Source: Bacterioplanes sanyensis (GTDB lineage: Bacteria > Pseudomonadota > Gammaproteobacteria > Pseudomonadales > Oceanobacteraceae). From it: a stretch of DNA of 64,000 nucleotides. This document shows positions 35,955-46,079 of the stretch, one piece after another. The stretch's first letter is position 1; each line of letters begins with the position of its first letter. The notes beneath the pieces were generated by a model, which saw nothing but the letters and a program-made list of their open reading frames with translations, did no database searches and was not told the DNA's origin. Location: contig NZ_BMYY01000011.1 in the NCBI RefSeq assembly GCF_014652515.1, forward strand, positions 61,362 to 125,361, in the 5' to 3' direction. A program made the translations under genes and the position numbers.

Positions 35955-37700
35955 ATGAGCGAGCTATCGACGGGCCAGGTGTATCGGCGCTTATTGAGCT
36001 ACGTCTGGCCACAAAAATGGGCATTGTTGGTGTCTGTGTTTGGCTTTGCCCTGTATGCCAGCTCGGCGCCAGCGCTGGCCCATTTGATGGGCTTGGTGGA
36101 AAAGACCCTGCGTTTGCCGCACCCAGAAAATGTCGAGCTGTTGGTGATGCTGCTGGTCGGCGTTTTCTTTTACCGCGGTATAGGCACCTTTCTGGGCAAA
36201 TACTTTGTCGTGGTGGTGGCCCGAGGCGTGGTGCACAACTTGCGCAGCCATTTGTTTGCTCAAATGGTGCGCTTGCCCAGCCATTTTTACGATGGTGAAT
36301 CCTCCGGGCGTTTGATCTCTCGGGTGATTTTCGACGTTGAGCAAGTAACCGGTGCTTCGACGCGCGCCATTACCACCTTGGTGCAGGAAGGCCTGACCGT
36401 GGTCGGCCTGATGGCTTATCTGGTGTGGCTAGATGCCAGTTTGACGCTGATTTTTTTAGCCTTGGTACCGATTATTGGCGTGGTGGTATCGCTGGCCAGT
36501 CGCTTTTTTCGTCGCTACAGCCGTCGCATTCAAAACTCCATGGGTGAAGTCACTCAGGTGACCAACGAAAGCGTCAGCGGCTACCGCGAAGTCCGCACTT
36601 TTGGCGGTGAGCAGTACGAGCGCGAACGCTTTGAGGCCGCCAGTCGCTATAACCAAAAACAGACGCTGAAATTTGCCCTCACCAACGCCATTAATGTGCC
36701 GCTTAATCAGCAGATTGTTGCCCTGGGCCTCGGCGTGATGGTGTATTTGATGTTTCAGCGCGTCGCCAGTGGCACCATGAGTGGGGCCGAGTTTTTGCAG
36801 TTTATGACGGCCGCTTCGCTCATCGCCAAGCCGATTCGAGCGCTGACCGACATCAACTCGATTGTGCAAAAAGGCATTGCCGCAGCACAGTCGATTTTTG
36901 CCGTGCTTGACGCCGAGCCAGAACCCGCCGGTGGCGATCATGCGCCGGCCAAAGTCGCGGGCGAGTTGCAGTTTAAGCAGGTCAGTTTTCGCTACCCAGG
37001 CAGTGAGCAGGACGCCTTAAGCCAGATTGATTTGCATGTGAAGGCTGGCGAAACCATCGCCTTGGTCGGGCCTTCGGGCAGTGGCAAAAGTACGCTGGTC
37101 AACTTGATTCCGCGCTTTTATCAGCACAATGGCGGTGAGATTTTGCTCGATGGTCATGCGGTTGACGATTATCAGCTGGCTAATTTGCGTTCGCACATTG
37201 CCATTGTCAGCCAGTCCGTCACCCTGTTTAACACCACGGTGCGCGATAACATTGCTTACGGTGAGCTGGCAGGCTGCAGTCAGCAACAAATTGAAGCGGC
37301 GGCGCGGGCTGCCAGTGCCCACGAGTTTATCGAGCAACTGCAACATGGCTACGACACCCAAGTGGGTGAAGGTGGCAGCATGTTGTCTGGTGGCCAGCGC
37401 CAGCGCATCGCCATGGCGCGGGCACTGCTTAAAGACGCGCCGTTGCTCATTCTGGACGAAGCCACCTCGGCTTTGGATACCGAATCCGAGCGTCACATTC
37501 AGCAGGCGCTGGAGCAACTGATGCAAAATCGTACCACTCTGGTCATTGCCCATCGCTTAAGCACCATTGAAAACGCCGATCGCATTGTGGTGGTGGAAAA
37601 TGGACGCATCGTCGAGCAGGGCAGTCACCGTCAATTGCTGCAGCTGGACGGCGCTTATGCGCGCCTGCACCGTTTGCAGTTCAGTGAAGGCGAGGCATGA
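35955..37700 (+). CDS. msbA: Lipid A export ATP-binding/permease protein MsbA
   Basis: ABC half-transporter, 581 residues. Six helices span about residues 15-310, followed by the nucleotide-binding domain with Walker A GPSGSGKST near 378, signature LSGGQRQR and Walker B LLILDEATSALD. MsbA flips lipid A-core from the inner to the outer leaflet of the inner membrane. It is coupled to lpxK downstream by an ATGA overlap. It lies between exbD and lpxK, an enterobacterial msbA-lpxK pairing set into a Pseudomonas-like exb-lpxK cluster. Confidence 0.95.
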   Translation: MSELSTGQVYRRLLSYVWPQKWALLVSVFGFALYASSAPALAHLMGLVEKTLRLPHPENVELLVMLLVGVFFYRGIGTFLGKYFVVVVARGVVHNLRSHLFAQMVRLPSHFYDGESSGRLISRVIFDVEQVTGASTRAITTLVQEGLTVVGLMAYLVWLDASLTLIFLALVPIIGVVVSLASRFFRRYSRRIQNSMGEVTQVTNESVSGYREVRTFGGEQYERERFEAASRYNQKQTLKFALTNAINVPLNQQIVALGLGVMVYLMFQRVASGTMSGAEFLQFMTAASLIAKPIRALTDINSIVQKGIAAAQSIFAVLDAEPEPAGGDHAPAKVAGELQFKQVSFRYPGSEQDALSQIDLHVKAGETIALVGPSGSGKSTLVNLIPRFYQHNGGEILLDGHAVDDYQLANLRSHIAIVSQSVTLFNTTVRDNIAYGELAGCSQQQIEAAARAASAHEFIEQLQHGYDTQVGEGGSMLSGGQRQRIAMARALLKDAPLLILDEATSALDTESERHIQQALEQLMQNRTTLVIAHRLSTIENADRIVVVENGRIVEQGSHRQLLQLDGAYARLHRLQFSEGEA

Positions 37701-38662
37701 CTCGGCTGAGTGAGCGCATTAGCAGCAATTGGTATCGGCCTTGGTGGCACAACGTCGCTTTGTTGCCGCTGCAGCCGCTGAGCTGGGCGCTGGTACGTTA
37801 TCGCTGGCGGCGTTATGGCCAGCAGCGCCGGCAGTCCGACTCGGAAGTGCCGGTGTGGGTGGTCGGTAACTTGACCGTCGGTGGCACCGGCAAAACCCCT
37901 TTGATTACTTGGTTGGTCGAGCGCGCCCGCCAGCTTGGGCTGCGCCCTGCGGTGGTCAGTCGCGGCTATGGCGGCAAAGCCCCGTCTTACCCCTTGCAGG
38001 TCAGTGCCGAAACGCCGGTTGAGCAGTGCGGCGATGAGCCCATGCTGTTGTTTCAACGCTTGAACTGCCCAGTATGGGTGGACCCAAAGCGTGCCCGAGC
38101 GGTGCAGGCGGCGCAGCAGCATGCGGATGTTATTTTCAGTGACGATGGTTTGCAGCACTATGCCATGCGCCGGCATCGAGAAATTCTAGTGATCGACGGT
38201 CAGCGCGGCTTTGGCAACGGTTGGTTGTTGCCGGTGGGGCCTTTGCGGGAGCCGCTGTGGCGCCGGCGTGAGGTCGATATTGAGCTGCGCAACGGCATCG
38301 ATTTTTGTGTGAGGCCGATGGCGTTGGTCAACGCCGCTACCGGCGCCAGGCGCTCAGCGAAAGCCTTAAAAGGCCAGCGCATCCACGCCGTGGCTGGCAT
38401 TGGCAACCCGCAACGGTTTTTAACCACGCTAGAGCAGCTGGGTGCGCAGGTCGACTCGCACTGGTTTCCAGACCACCATGCCTTCAAGCCGGCTGATCTG
38501 GAGTTTGGCGACCCAAGCCCCATCGTTATGACTGAGAAGGATTGGGTTAAGATACGGCCTTTCGCCAGCCGTCGTATGTGGTACTTGCAAGTAGGCACCG
38601 TGCTCACCGATGCAGCGCGCGACCGGTTAGAAACCGAATTGCTGAAGCTGGCAGAACAATAG
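37697..38662 (+). CDS. lpxK: Tetraacyldisaccharide 4'-kinase
   Basis: Phosphorylates the 4' position of the lipid A disaccharide to give lipid IVA at the inner membrane. 321 residues with the P-loop VVGNLTVGGTGKTPL near residue 57, the family stretch VSRGYGGKA near 95, FSDDGLQHY near 150 and TEKDWVK near 275. It starts in the ATGA overlap with msbA and is followed after 18 bp by the Trm112-like gene. Confidence 0.95.
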   Translation: MTRLSERISSNWYRPWWHNVALLPLQPLSWALVRYRWRRYGQQRRQSDSEVPVWVVGNLTVGGTGKTPLITWLVERARQLGLRPAVVSRGYGGKAPSYPLQVSAETPVEQCGDEPMLLFQRLNCPVWVDPKRARAVQAAQQHADVIFSDDGLQHYAMRRHREILVIDGQRGFGNGWLLPVGPLREPLWRRREVDIELRNGIDFCVRPMALVNAATGARRSAKALKGQRIHAVAGIGNPQRFLTTLEQLGAQVDSHWFPDHHAFKPADLEFGDPSPIVMTEKDWVKIRPFASRRMWYLQVGTVLTDAARDRLETELLKLAEQ

Positions 38663-38680
38663 TGTGTTGAGGAGAACACC

Positions 38681-38896
38681 ATGGACAAACATTTACTGAC
38701 GATGCTGGTCTGCCCAGTGTGCAAGGGCAAGCTGAAGTATCAAAAAGAGCAGCAAGAGCTGGTATGTACCTTTGATGGTTTGGCGTATCCGATCCGTGAT
38801 GAGGTGCCAGTGATGCTGGAAAACGAAGCCCGGCGCTTGCCCGAAGATGAAAAACTGGCGTTGGCAAAAGAAGCGAAGCAAGAGCCTGCTCCATGA
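38681..38896 (+). CDS. Trm112 family protein (YcaR-like)
   Basis: 71 residues. [11 protein letters not shown] carries a zinc-knuckle-like Cys pair (residues 11 and 14) and a further Cys lies in ELVCTFDGL, followed by the family [11 protein letters not shown]. YcaR-type proteins sit next to lpxK in many proteobacteria. In eukaryotes and archaea the fold activates methyltransferases, while its role in bacteria is unsettled. GAGGAGA lies upstream of the ATG. It overlaps the phosphatase gene by 4 bases (ATGA). kdsB, the usual next gene, is missing here. Confidence 0.9.
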   Translation: MDKHLLTMLVCPVCKGKLKYQKEQQELVCTFDGLAYPIRDEVPVMLENEARRLPEDEKLALAKEAKQEPAP

Positions 38897-39366
38897 CATC
38901 TGTATTGTTTGTGTGCTTGGGGAATATTTGCCGCTCGCCCACCGCCCACGGTGTGTTTCAGCATTATGTCGACCAAGCCGGTTTGCGCGATCACATTCGC
39001 GTCGATTCTGCCGGCACCGGCGATTGGCACATTGGCAAGACGCCGGATGCTCGCTCGCAACAGGCGGCGAAGCGCCGTGGCTATGACCTTTCTGGTCTGA
39101 GAGCGCGTCAGGTCACAGCGCAAGATTTAAACCAGTTTGATTATGTGCTGGCCATGGATCGCTCTAACTTGCAGGTACTGAATTCTTGGTATCGCGGCGA
39201 GGCGGGTCAGGCCGAGCCGCAATTGTTTTTGCAGGCCTTTGGCTCAGGCGATGAGTTGGAGGTGCCCGACCCTTATTATGGTGGCGAGCAAGGCTTTGAT
39301 CATGTGTTGGATTTGATCGAGCACGCCAGTGCTGAGCTGTTACGCGATATTCAGGCCAGGTTGTGA
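38893..39366 (+). CDS. Low molecular weight protein-tyrosine phosphatase
   Basis: 157 residues. The active-site loop CLGNICRS (Cys about residue 8, the C-x5-R signature) lies at the N-terminus, and the general acid Asp is in VPDPYYGG near 126. Such enzymes remove phosphate from tyrosines, often on polysaccharide-export kinases. No kinase is present in this window. It is coupled by 4-base overlaps to the Trm112-like gene before it and murB after it. Confidence 0.92.
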   Translation: MTSVLFVCLGNICRSPTAHGVFQHYVDQAGLRDHIRVDSAGTGDWHIGKTPDARSQQAAKRRGYDLSGLRARQVTAQDLNQFDYVLAMDRSNLQVLNSWYRGEAGQAEPQLFLQAFGSGDELEVPDPYYGGEQGFDHVLDLIEHASAELLRDIQARL

Positions 39367-40358
39367 CGCCGCAGCAAAACATTTCTTTAACCAGTACGCT
39401 GGCATTGCCTGCAACGGCACGCTACTACGGTCGCTATCAGTCTACTTCTGAACTGTTGTCGTGGTTGGGCTGGGCCCAACAGCAAGGCGTTGCTGTGCGC
39501 CCATTAGGCGGTGGCAGCAATGTGCTGTTGGCGCCTGAGGTCGATGCGCTGGTGCTGCAGAGTGATATGTGCCAAGTGCAGGTGGTGCATGAAACCGAGT
39601 GCCATCGCTGGGTACTGGTTGATGGTGGCTGTGACTGGCACTCATGGGTGGTCGACAGCGCGCACTACGGCCATGGGCTGGAAAACCTGGCGCTGATTCC
39701 CGGCACGGTTGGCGCTGCACCGATTCAAAACATCGGTGCTTATGGCGTTGAGCTGGCCGAGTGGGTGGCCTGGGTTGAGGGCGTACAGCTCAGCACGCGC
39801 CAGTGGCAACGCTGGAGTGCGCAAGACTGTCGCTTTGCCTATCGCGACTCCATCTTTAAACGTGAGCTGCGTGGTGATGTCATCATTACCCGGGTGTGCT
39901 TTCGCTTATCTCGCCGCTTTGAACCTAACTTAAGCTATCAGCCGTTGGCTGAGTGGAGCGCGGGCGCTCAGGTGACACCGCACAGTTTGCGTGAGGCGGT
40001 TTGTGCCATTCGCCGCAGCAAACTGCCAGACCCGGCCGAGCTTGCTAATGCCGGCTCTTTTTTTAAAAACCCGGTGGTGGCGCAGCCGCAAGCACAGCTG
40101 CTACAGCAGCGTTGGCCTCAAATGCCAACCTACCCGGCACAAGGGGGCGTTAAACTTGCCGCGGGTTGGTTGATCGAGCAAGCGGGGTGGAAGGGACGAC
40201 GCCTGGGTAAGGTGGGGATGCACCGTCAGCAGGCATTGGTGCTGGTGAATTATGGCGGTGCCAGCCTGGGCGATATCGAAGCCTTGGTGCGCCAGGTGCA
40301 AACGGATGTGTGGCAGCGCTTTAAAGTGGCGCTGGAGCCGGAGCCCCAGCGCTTTTAG
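39363..40358 (+). CDS. murB: UDP-N-acetylenolpyruvoylglucosamine reductase
   Basis: FAD enzyme that reduces the enolpyruvyl group with NADPH to give UDP-MurNAc for peptidoglycan. 331 residues, type I. FAD-binding RPLGGGSNVLL lies near residue 45, IPGTVGAAPIQNIGAYG near 110, and the catalytic Ser in NAGSFFKNPVV near 228. GTG start within a GTGA overlap with the phosphatase gene. Its TAG stop overlaps the end of the convergent lpxH gene by 4 bases. Confidence 0.95.
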   Translation: MTPQQNISLTSTLALPATARYYGRYQSTSELLSWLGWAQQQGVAVRPLGGGSNVLLAPEVDALVLQSDMCQVQVVHETECHRWVLVDGGCDWHSWVVDSAHYGHGLENLALIPGTVGAAPIQNIGAYGVELAEWVAWVEGVQLSTRQWQRWSAQDCRFAYRDSIFKRELRGDVIITRVCFRLSRRFEPNLSYQPLAEWSAGAQVTPHSLREAVCAIRRSKLPDPAELANAGSFFKNPVVAQPQAQLLQQRWPQMPTYPAQGGVKLAAGWLIEQAGWKGRRLGKVGMHRQQALVLVNYGGASLGDIEALVRQVQTDVWQRFKVALEPEPQRF

Positions 40359-41077
40359 AAGCTGAACGGTCGCAGTTTAAACTCGCCGTCGGCATCGTCG
40401 ATGCACCAGCCGTTATTATCCGACCAGTCACCCAACACCCAGCGTTCACGTGCCTCACCTTGATGTTGCCAGTGATGTACGTGTGGCCGATGGGTGTGGC
40501 CGTGAATCAGCCAGCGCACGCCGTGCGCTGTCATCACAGCATCCACTTCATCCTGAGTGACGTCCATGATGTCGTCACTTTTCATTTGCTGGCCGCTTTG
40601 GCTTTCACTGCGCACCTGGCGGGCAAAGGCGATGCGCTGCTCCAGCGACTGTGCCAAAAACTGCTGCTGCCATTGCGGATTGCGCAGCATCTGTCGCAGC
40701 TTCATGTACTCAGTATCGCGGGTGCATAAGCTGTCGCCGTGCATCAGCAATACCGGCTGGCCGGCCAGTTCAATGACCGTAGGCTCGGGCAGCAGTGTGC
40801 CACCGGTTTGCTGGCAAAATGCCTCGCCGAGCAAAAAGTCGCGGTTGCCGTGCATCAAAAAAAGCTGCACGCCTTGCTCGGTGCGCTGGCGCAGTTCACC
40901 TATAACGGTTTGCGTCAGGGCGTCGCTGTAATCGTCGCCCATCCATACCTCAAAAAAATCCCCCAATATGTACAGCGCATCACCGCTGCGCAGGCGCTGC
41001 AGGAAGTCAAGAAAACCGTCCGTCATCGCCGGCCGGCCGGCCTCTAAATGGAGATCTGAGATGAAGTAGTGCGTCAT
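40355..41077 (-). CDS. lpxH: UDP-2,3-diacylglucosamine diphosphatase
   Basis: Metallophosphoesterase that cleaves UDP-2,3-diacylglucosamine to lipid X and UMP, the fourth step of lipid A synthesis. 240 residues. The metal-ligand blocks are all present: FISDLHLEAGRP near residue 5, GDFFEVWMGDD near 42, HGNRDFLLG near 78, a His in LLMHGDSLC near 113, and HGHTHRPHVH near 195. It overlaps the ppiB stop by one base, giving a ppiB-lpxH operon like that of Pseudomonas. Confidence 0.95.
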   Translation of the reverse strand: MTHYFISDLHLEAGRPAMTDGFLDFLQRLRSGDALYILGDFFEVWMGDDYSDALTQTVIGELRQRTEQGVQLFLMHGNRDFLLGEAFCQQTGGTLLPEPTVIELAGQPVLLMHGDSLCTRDTEYMKLRQMLRNPQWQQQFLAQSLEQRIAFARQVRSESQSGQQMKSDDIMDVTQDEVDAVMTAHGVRWLIHGHTHRPHVHHWQHQGEARERWVLGDWSDNNGWCIDDADGEFKLRPFSF

Positions 41078-41571
41078 TAGTCGATGATTTCAGCTTTTTC
41101 GATGATCACATCTTCCACGGGCACGTCTTGGTGGCCGGCAACCATGGTGGTTTTCACGGCTTTGATGCGGTTCACCACGTCCATGCCGTCGGTCACCTTA
41201 CCAAATACGCAGTAGCCCCAACCTTGCATGTCTTTGCCGGTGTGGTTTAAGAAAGCATTGTCAGCCACGTTGATGAAAAACTGCGCGCTGGCAGAGTGCG
41301 GGTCCATGGTGCGTGCCATGGCGATGGTGCCAACGTCGTTGGTGAGGCCATTATCGGCTTCGTTTTCGATCGGTGCTTTGGTTTCTTTTTGCTTCATGCC
41401 AGGCTCCATGCCGCCACCTTGCACCATAAAACCATCGATCACACGGTGAAAAATCACACCGTCGTAAAAGCCATCGCGGACGTAGCTTTCGAAGTTCGCG
41501 GCCGTTTTCGGCGCCTTCTCGTGGTCAAGTTCCAGGGTAATGTCGCCAAAATTGGTCTGCAAACGAATCAT
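41077..41571 (-). CDS. ppiB: Peptidyl-prolyl cis-trans isomerase B (cyclophilin)
   Basis: Cytoplasmic cyclophilin of 164 residues that speeds proline isomerisation during folding. The conserved [14 protein letters not shown] near residue 41 contains the catalytic Arg, and [17 protein letters not shown] near 93 and [14 protein letters not shown] near 120 form the rest of the site. No signal peptide is present. It is divergent from glnS with a 114-bp control region between. Confidence 0.94.
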   Translation of the reverse strand: MIRLQTNFGDITLELDHEKAPKTAANFESYVRDGFYDGVIFHRVIDGFMVQGGGMEPGMKQKETKAPIENEADNGLTNDVGTIAMARTMDPHSASAQFFINVADNAFLNHTGKDMQGWGYCVFGKVTDGMDVVNRIKAVKTTMVAGHQDVPVEDVIIEKAEIID

Positions 41572-41599
41572 AACAGGCTTCTCCAGTTGAAATGCGGTA

Positions 41600-41627
41600 T
41601 CCCCCAGGCTGGGGGAGGGCGTATAAT
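41600..41627 (+). promoter_or_regulatory. glnS promoter region with a 17-bp perfect palindrome
   Basis: TATAAT at 41,622-41,627 is a perfect -10 box facing glnS. Immediately upstream, TCCCCCAGGCTGGGGGA (41,600-41,616) is a perfect palindrome covering the position where a -35 would be. No -35 match is seen. The palindrome may be an operator for the divergent ppiB/glnS pair or simply a cruciform-capable sequence. Confidence 0.5.
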
Positions 41628-41685
41628 AGCGTCTTTTTGCCGCTCCCGCAGCGCCGGGACAGAAACCCAGATTAAGACGGATACT

Positions 41686-43371
41686 ATGACTGACACCGCA
41701 GCAACCAGTAATAATTTTGTCGCTAAGATCGTCGAGGAAGACCTCGCCAGTGGCAAAATCAGCAAGGTGGTAACGCGTTTCCCACCCGAGCCAAATGGCT
41801 ACTTACACGTTGGCCACGCTAAATCCATTTGTCTCAACTTTGGTTTGGCACAGCAGTTTGGCGGTGACTGTTTTTTACGCTTTGACGACACCAACCCAGA
41901 AAAAGAAAGCCAGGAGTACATCGATGCCATTCAGGACGATGTGCGCTGGCTCGGCTTTGAGTGGGTTGGCGACGTGCGCTACTCGTCGGATTACTTCGAC
42001 ACTCTGTATGATTACGCCGTCGAGCTGATCAAAGCCGGCAAAGCTTATGTGTGCAGCCTGACCGCCGAGCAAGCGGAAGAATATAAGGGGGATTTTAATC
42101 GCCCGGGCAAGCCGAGCCCATTCCGTGAGCGCAGCATTGAAGAGAACCTCGATATGTTCGCGCGCATGCGTGCAGGCGAGTTTAATGACGGTGAGCATGT
42201 GCTACGTGCCAAAATCGACATGGCGTCGGGCAATATGAACCTGCGTGATCCGATTTTGTATCGCATTCGCCGCATTCATCATCACCAAACCGGCGATAAA
42301 TGGTGCATTTACCCGACCTACGATTTTACTCACGGTCAGTCCGATGCATTGGAAGGCATTACGCATTCTGTGTGCACGCTGGAATTTGAAGATCACCGTC
42401 CTTTATATGAGTGGTTTATCGACAACCTGCCCGTGCCTGCGAAACCGCGTCAGTACGAATTTGGTCGTTTAAACCTGAATTACACAGTGACGTCTAAGCG
42501 CAAATTGAAGCGCTTGGTAGACGAAGCCGTCGTAGCCGGTTGGGACGACCCGCGCATGCCGACCATTTCTGGCATGCGTCGCCGTGGTTTTACGCCGCGC
42601 TCGGTGCGCAATTTCTGCCACATGATCGGTGTCAGTCGCAGCGACGGCATGGTCGATGTGGCGATGTTGGAGCACGCCTTGCGTGACGATTTAAACAAAC
42701 ATGCGCCGCGTGCCATGGCCGTGCTGAACCCGTTGAAAGTGGTGATTGAAAACCTGCCGGAAGATCATCTGGAAATGCTCAAGGCGGATTACCATCACGA
42801 GCTGGAACTGGGTCAGCGTGAAATGCCGTTCAGTCGTGAAATTTTGATCGACCAGGACGATTTCAAAGAAGAATACAGCAAAAAATTCAAGAAAAAATTC
42901 ACCCCGGGCAAGCGCATTCGCTTGCGTCACAGCTACGTGCTGGAAGCGGTGGATTATGACAAGGACGAGCAAGGCAACGTGACCTTGGTGCGTGCCAAGT
43001 TAATTGAAAATACCCTGGGCCAAGACCCTGCTGATGGCGACAAGCCGAAAGGCGTTGTGCATTGGGTGTCTGCCAGCCACGCCGTTGAGGCGGAAGTGCG
43101 CTGGTATGAGCGCTTATTTACCAGTCCTACGCCGGATAAAGGCGAGGGCGACTTTATGGATAACGTTAATAAAGACTCGCTCAGTGTGCGCACTGCTTGG
43201 GTCGAGCCGGCGCTGGCTAAGGCGCAGGCGGAGCAAGTTTATCAGTTCGAGCGAGAAGGCTATTTTGTGGCGGATCGCTTTGATCACAGCACGGAAAAAC
43301 CCGTGTTTAATCTCACCATTGGTTTGCGTGAGGACAAATCCTTGTCACAACCAACCCCCGAAAAGGAGTAA
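41686..43371 (+). CDS. glnS: Glutamine--tRNA ligase
   Basis: Class I synthetase charging tRNA-Gln, 561 residues. [17 protein letters not shown] (residues about 30-46) holds the HIGH motif. The KMSKS-type motif reads [10 protein letters not shown], with Thr where E. coli has Met. The anticodon-binding beta-barrels of the C-terminal half are present. The start ATG at 41,686 gives the family N-terminus; the frame stays open a further 390 bp upstream across the ppiB gene, which is not coding. cysS follows after 3 bases. Confidence 0.96.
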   Translation: MTDTAATSNNFVAKIVEEDLASGKISKVVTRFPPEPNGYLHVGHAKSICLNFGLAQQFGGDCFLRFDDTNPEKESQEYIDAIQDDVRWLGFEWVGDVRYSSDYFDTLYDYAVELIKAGKAYVCSLTAEQAEEYKGDFNRPGKPSPFRERSIEENLDMFARMRAGEFNDGEHVLRAKIDMASGNMNLRDPILYRIRRIHHHQTGDKWCIYPTYDFTHGQSDALEGITHSVCTLEFEDHRPLYEWFIDNLPVPAKPRQYEFGRLNLNYTVTSKRKLKRLVDEAVVAGWDDPRMPTISGMRRRGFTPRSVRNFCHMIGVSRSDGMVDVAMLEHALRDDLNKHAPRAMAVLNPLKVVIENLPEDHLEMLKADYHHELELGQREMPFSREILIDQDDFKEEYSKKFKKKFTPGKRIRLRHSYVLEAVDYDKDEQGNVTLVRAKLIENTLGQDPADGDKPKGVVHWVSASHAVEAEVRWYERLFTSPTPDKGEGDFMDNVNKDSLSVRTAWVEPALAKAQAEQVYQFEREGYFVADRFDHSTEKPVFNLTIGLREDKSLSQPTPEKE

Positions 43372-43374
43372 TGC

Positions 43375-44748
43375 ATGTCACTGACTATCTACAACAGCCT
43401 GACCCGACAAAAAGAGGCATTTAAGCCGCTGGTGGCTGGCAAAGTGGGTATGTATGTCTGTGGCATGACGGTGTATGACTACTGTCACCTGGGCCATGCC
43501 CGGGTGATGTTGGCCTTTGATGTCATTGCGCGTTATTTGCGTCATCGCGGTTATGAGGTGAATTACATTCGCAACATCACCGATATCGACGACAAAATCA
43601 TTCAGCGTGCCAACGAAAACGGCGAAGCCTTTGATGCGTTAACCGAGCGGTTTATTGCCGAAATGAACACAGACGCTGAGCGCTTGGGTATTTTGCCGCC
43701 CAACGCTGAGCCGCGCGCGACCGCGCACATGGGCGATATCATTACCATGATCGAAGCACTGATCGAGCGTGATTTCGCCTATGCGGCAGACAATGGCGAT
43801 GTGTATTATTCCGTGCGCAAGTTCGAAGGCTACGGCCAGCTGTCGGGCAAAATTCTGGATGAGTTAGAAGCCGGCTCACGCGTGGATGTTGATGAGCAAA
43901 AACGCGATCCGTTGGATTTCGTATTGTGGAAATCGGCCAAGGCCGATGAGCCGCACTGGGATTCGCCTTGGGGCATTGGTCGCCCAGGTTGGCACATTGA
44001 GTGCTCGGCCATGTCGACCTGCTGCTTGGGCAACAATTTCGATATTCACGGCGGTGGGCCAGATTTGAAATTCCCGCACCATGAAAACGAAATTGCCCAA
44101 TCCGAAGCGGCGACCGGTGAGCGCTATGCCAATACTTGGATGCACGCCGGTGCCGTGCGCGTCGACGGTGAAAAAATGTCCAAATCATTGGGTAACTTTT
44201 TTACCATTCGCGAGATTCTGGATAAATATCCGGCGGAAGTGGTGCGTTTTTTATTATTGGCAAGCCACTATCGCAGCCCAATTAACTACAGCGAAGACAG
44301 CCTAAAAGACGCGCAGCAAAAACTAGAGCGCTTTTATAACGCCTTGGCACAATGCGCCGATGCGCCGGCGGCAAACTTGGACAATCATTTTTCAAAGCAA
44401 TTTTATGCGGCGATGGATGACGACTTTAATACTGCCGAAGCCATTGCCGTGCTGTTTGAGTTGGTGCGTGAGCTGAACAAGGCTGAAGGCGCCGAGCAGC
44501 AAGCCTTGGCCGGTCAGTTGCGTTACTTGGGTAATATTCTCGGCTGCTTGCAAGATGATCCACAGGCCTTTTTACAAGGTGACGATGTGGATGCGGCTTG
44601 GGTTGAGGATATGATCCAAAAACGTGCCGATGCCAAAGCCAATAAAGACTTCGCCACCGCCGATCAGGTGCGTGACGAGTTAGCGAATGCTGGCATTGTG
44701 CTGCGTGATAGTCCAGAGGGGACAACTTGGTCCAAGGGCAATCTTTAA
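43375..44748 (+). CDS. cysS: Cysteine--tRNA ligase
   Basis: Class I synthetase, 457 residues. Zinc ligands are visible: Cys in [17 protein letters not shown] (also the HIGH motif, near residue 30), Cys in [10 protein letters not shown] near 209, and the [11 protein letters not shown] block near 235. KMSKSLGN lies near 266. The ATG at 43,375 has AAGGAG 6 bases upstream, overlapping the end of glnS. It is probably cotranscribed with glnS and ends before a double hairpin region. Confidence 0.97.
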   Translation: MSLTIYNSLTRQKEAFKPLVAGKVGMYVCGMTVYDYCHLGHARVMLAFDVIARYLRHRGYEVNYIRNITDIDDKIIQRANENGEAFDALTERFIAEMNTDAERLGILPPNAEPRATAHMGDIITMIEALIERDFAYAADNGDVYYSVRKFEGYGQLSGKILDELEAGSRVDVDEQKRDPLDFVLWKSAKADEPHWDSPWGIGRPGWHIECSAMSTCCLGNNFDIHGGGPDLKFPHHENEIAQSEAATGERYANTWMHAGAVRVDGEKMSKSLGNFFTIREILDKYPAEVVRFLLLASHYRSPINYSEDSLKDAQQKLERFYNALAQCADAPAANLDNHFSKQFYAAMDDDFNTAEAIAVLFELVRELNKAEGAEQQALAGQLRYLGNILGCLQDDPQAFLQGDDVDAAWVEDMIQKRADAKANKDFATADQVRDELANAGIVLRDSPEGTTWSKGNL

Positions 44749-44816
44749 CCCCTTTTTCTCATTATGACTTCGCCTCTGAGGTTTTAAGAGGCCCCTAAGG
44801 CCTGGTTTAAGGCCTT

Positions 44817-44852
44817 AAAAAACCGCTGTGGCTGAGGCCATAGCGGTTTTTT
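44817..44852. terminator. Bidirectional terminator between cysS and the HD-GYP gene
   Basis: Stem AACCGCTGTGGC/GCCATAGCGGTT (44,821-44,832 with 44,837-44,848, one G-U pair) with loop TGAG, flanked by A residues on the left and seven T residues on the right. It can stop transcription from both sides. A second hairpin (AAGGCC...GGCCTT, about 44,798-44,817) precedes it. Confidence 0.9.
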
Positions 44853-46057
44853 TATACCATAAAATCATTGAGCCGGATGTTGTAGCGCTCTGGGTCTACT
44901 GCTTGCACGATTTCATCTTGATTGCTGGGTTTGCTCAGATCTAACAGCTCCACCGGTAAGTATTGACGCTTAGTGGCGTGATAAATGACTTTAACAATGG
45001 GGGTGCGCTGATCTTTTTCGCCAGCTTCGACCACCACACCTAAGCGACCGCTGCGCAGTTTTACCAGAGAGCCGACGGGATAAATGCCCATCGAGCGAAT
45101 AAATCGGTGTACTAGGTGCTCTTCTAGGTGGGTGCCGCTCCATTCCAACAGTTTTTTCATCGCTGCCGTGGGCGGCAAGCCTTTGTGATACACGCGGTCT
45201 GCGGTGATGGCATCGTACACATCGGCGATGGCGCACATTTTACCTTCGCGGCAGATATCGCAACCGTGTAAGCCATCTGGGTAGCCGCTGCCATCAATAC
45301 GCTCATGATGCTGGGCCGCCACTAAAATGGTCAGTTCAGAGATGCCCTGGGTTTGCTTGAGCAGTTCCCGGCTGTGCACCACGTGCTGGCGCATTACGGC
45401 AAACTCATCCTCGGTTAATTTACCGGGTTTGTGCAGCACATCGTCAGGAATCATGACTTTGCCGATGTCGTGCAGCATGGCGCCGAGCACGGCCTGTTGC
45501 ATGGTGTCACGGTCCATGTTGAGCGAGCGGCCAAAAATCCCCATCAATACCGCTAGGTTGACCGAGTGCTCCAGTAGGTAATTGTCTTTTTGGCGGATGC
45601 GCCCTAGGCAGGCTAAGGCATTGTGGTTGCGTAAAACGGAATCGACCATGCCACCGGATAGCTCATCAAAGGCATCCAGTTCTAGGGGGCGGCCTAACTT
45701 GACATCTTGCAGCACATTGCTGACCAAGCCGAGTGCTTCGTCATGTAACTTGCTCGCTTTGTGTAGCTCTTGTTGGGTGCTGACGCGAGCGCTCTGGTCG
45801 GGCTTTAACTCCGCTGCGACTTCCAGTGCGCTTTGGTTGTCACGGTCCACTTCAGTTTCTGGAATACCGTCAACGTCCAAGCCGCGCTCTGGGTCGATAT
45901 AGACTTCGGTAATGCCACGCTTACGAATACCGGCAATGGTCGCTTCATCTGGGATGCGGCCTTCTTTTTGGTAGTTGTGGTGGGGGATCCAGTCGCAGTT
46001 CAAGTCCGCCACATACATGCCAGGGCGGAGCTGATCGACGGATACTTTCTTTTTCAT
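44852..46057 (-). CDS. HD-GYP domain protein with N-terminal DUF3391 (predicted c-di-GMP phosphodiesterase)
   Basis: 401 residues. The N-terminal DUF3391 region (about 1-130) starts VDQLRPGMYVADL. The HD-GYP domain (about 155-330) has the metal-binding HDIGK and the diagnostic HHERIDGSGYPDGL, both intact, so hydrolysis of cyclic di-GMP to GMP is expected. No membrane or receiver domain is seen, so it is likely cytoplasmic. It lies after the xseA-M23 genes on the same strand and ends at the bidirectional terminator. Confidence 0.92.
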   Translation of the reverse strand: MKKKVSVDQLRPGMYVADLNCDWIPHHNYQKEGRIPDEATIAGIRKRGITEVYIDPERGLDVDGIPETEVDRDNQSALEVAAELKPDQSARVSTQQELHKASKLHDEALGLVSNVLQDVKLGRPLELDAFDELSGGMVDSVLRNHNALACLGRIRQKDNYLLEHSVNLAVLMGIFGRSLNMDRDTMQQAVLGAMLHDIGKVMIPDDVLHKPGKLTEDEFAVMRQHVVHSRELLKQTQGISELTILVAAQHHERIDGSGYPDGLHGCDICREGKMCAIADVYDAITADRVYHKGLPPTAAMKKLLEWSGTHLEEHLVHRFIRSMGIYPVGSLVKLRSGRLGVVVEAGEKDQRTPIVKVIYHATKRQYLPVELLDLSKPSNQDEIVQAVDPERYNIRLNDFMV

Positions 46058-46079
46058 AGCACCAAGTCAGCGGAAAATG

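Noticed and set aside
41296..41685. Upstream in-frame extension of glnS that would give a 691-residue protein
   Set aside because: It runs antisense across ppiB and the intergenic promoter region, and the GlnRS family N-terminus begins at the ATG at 41,686.
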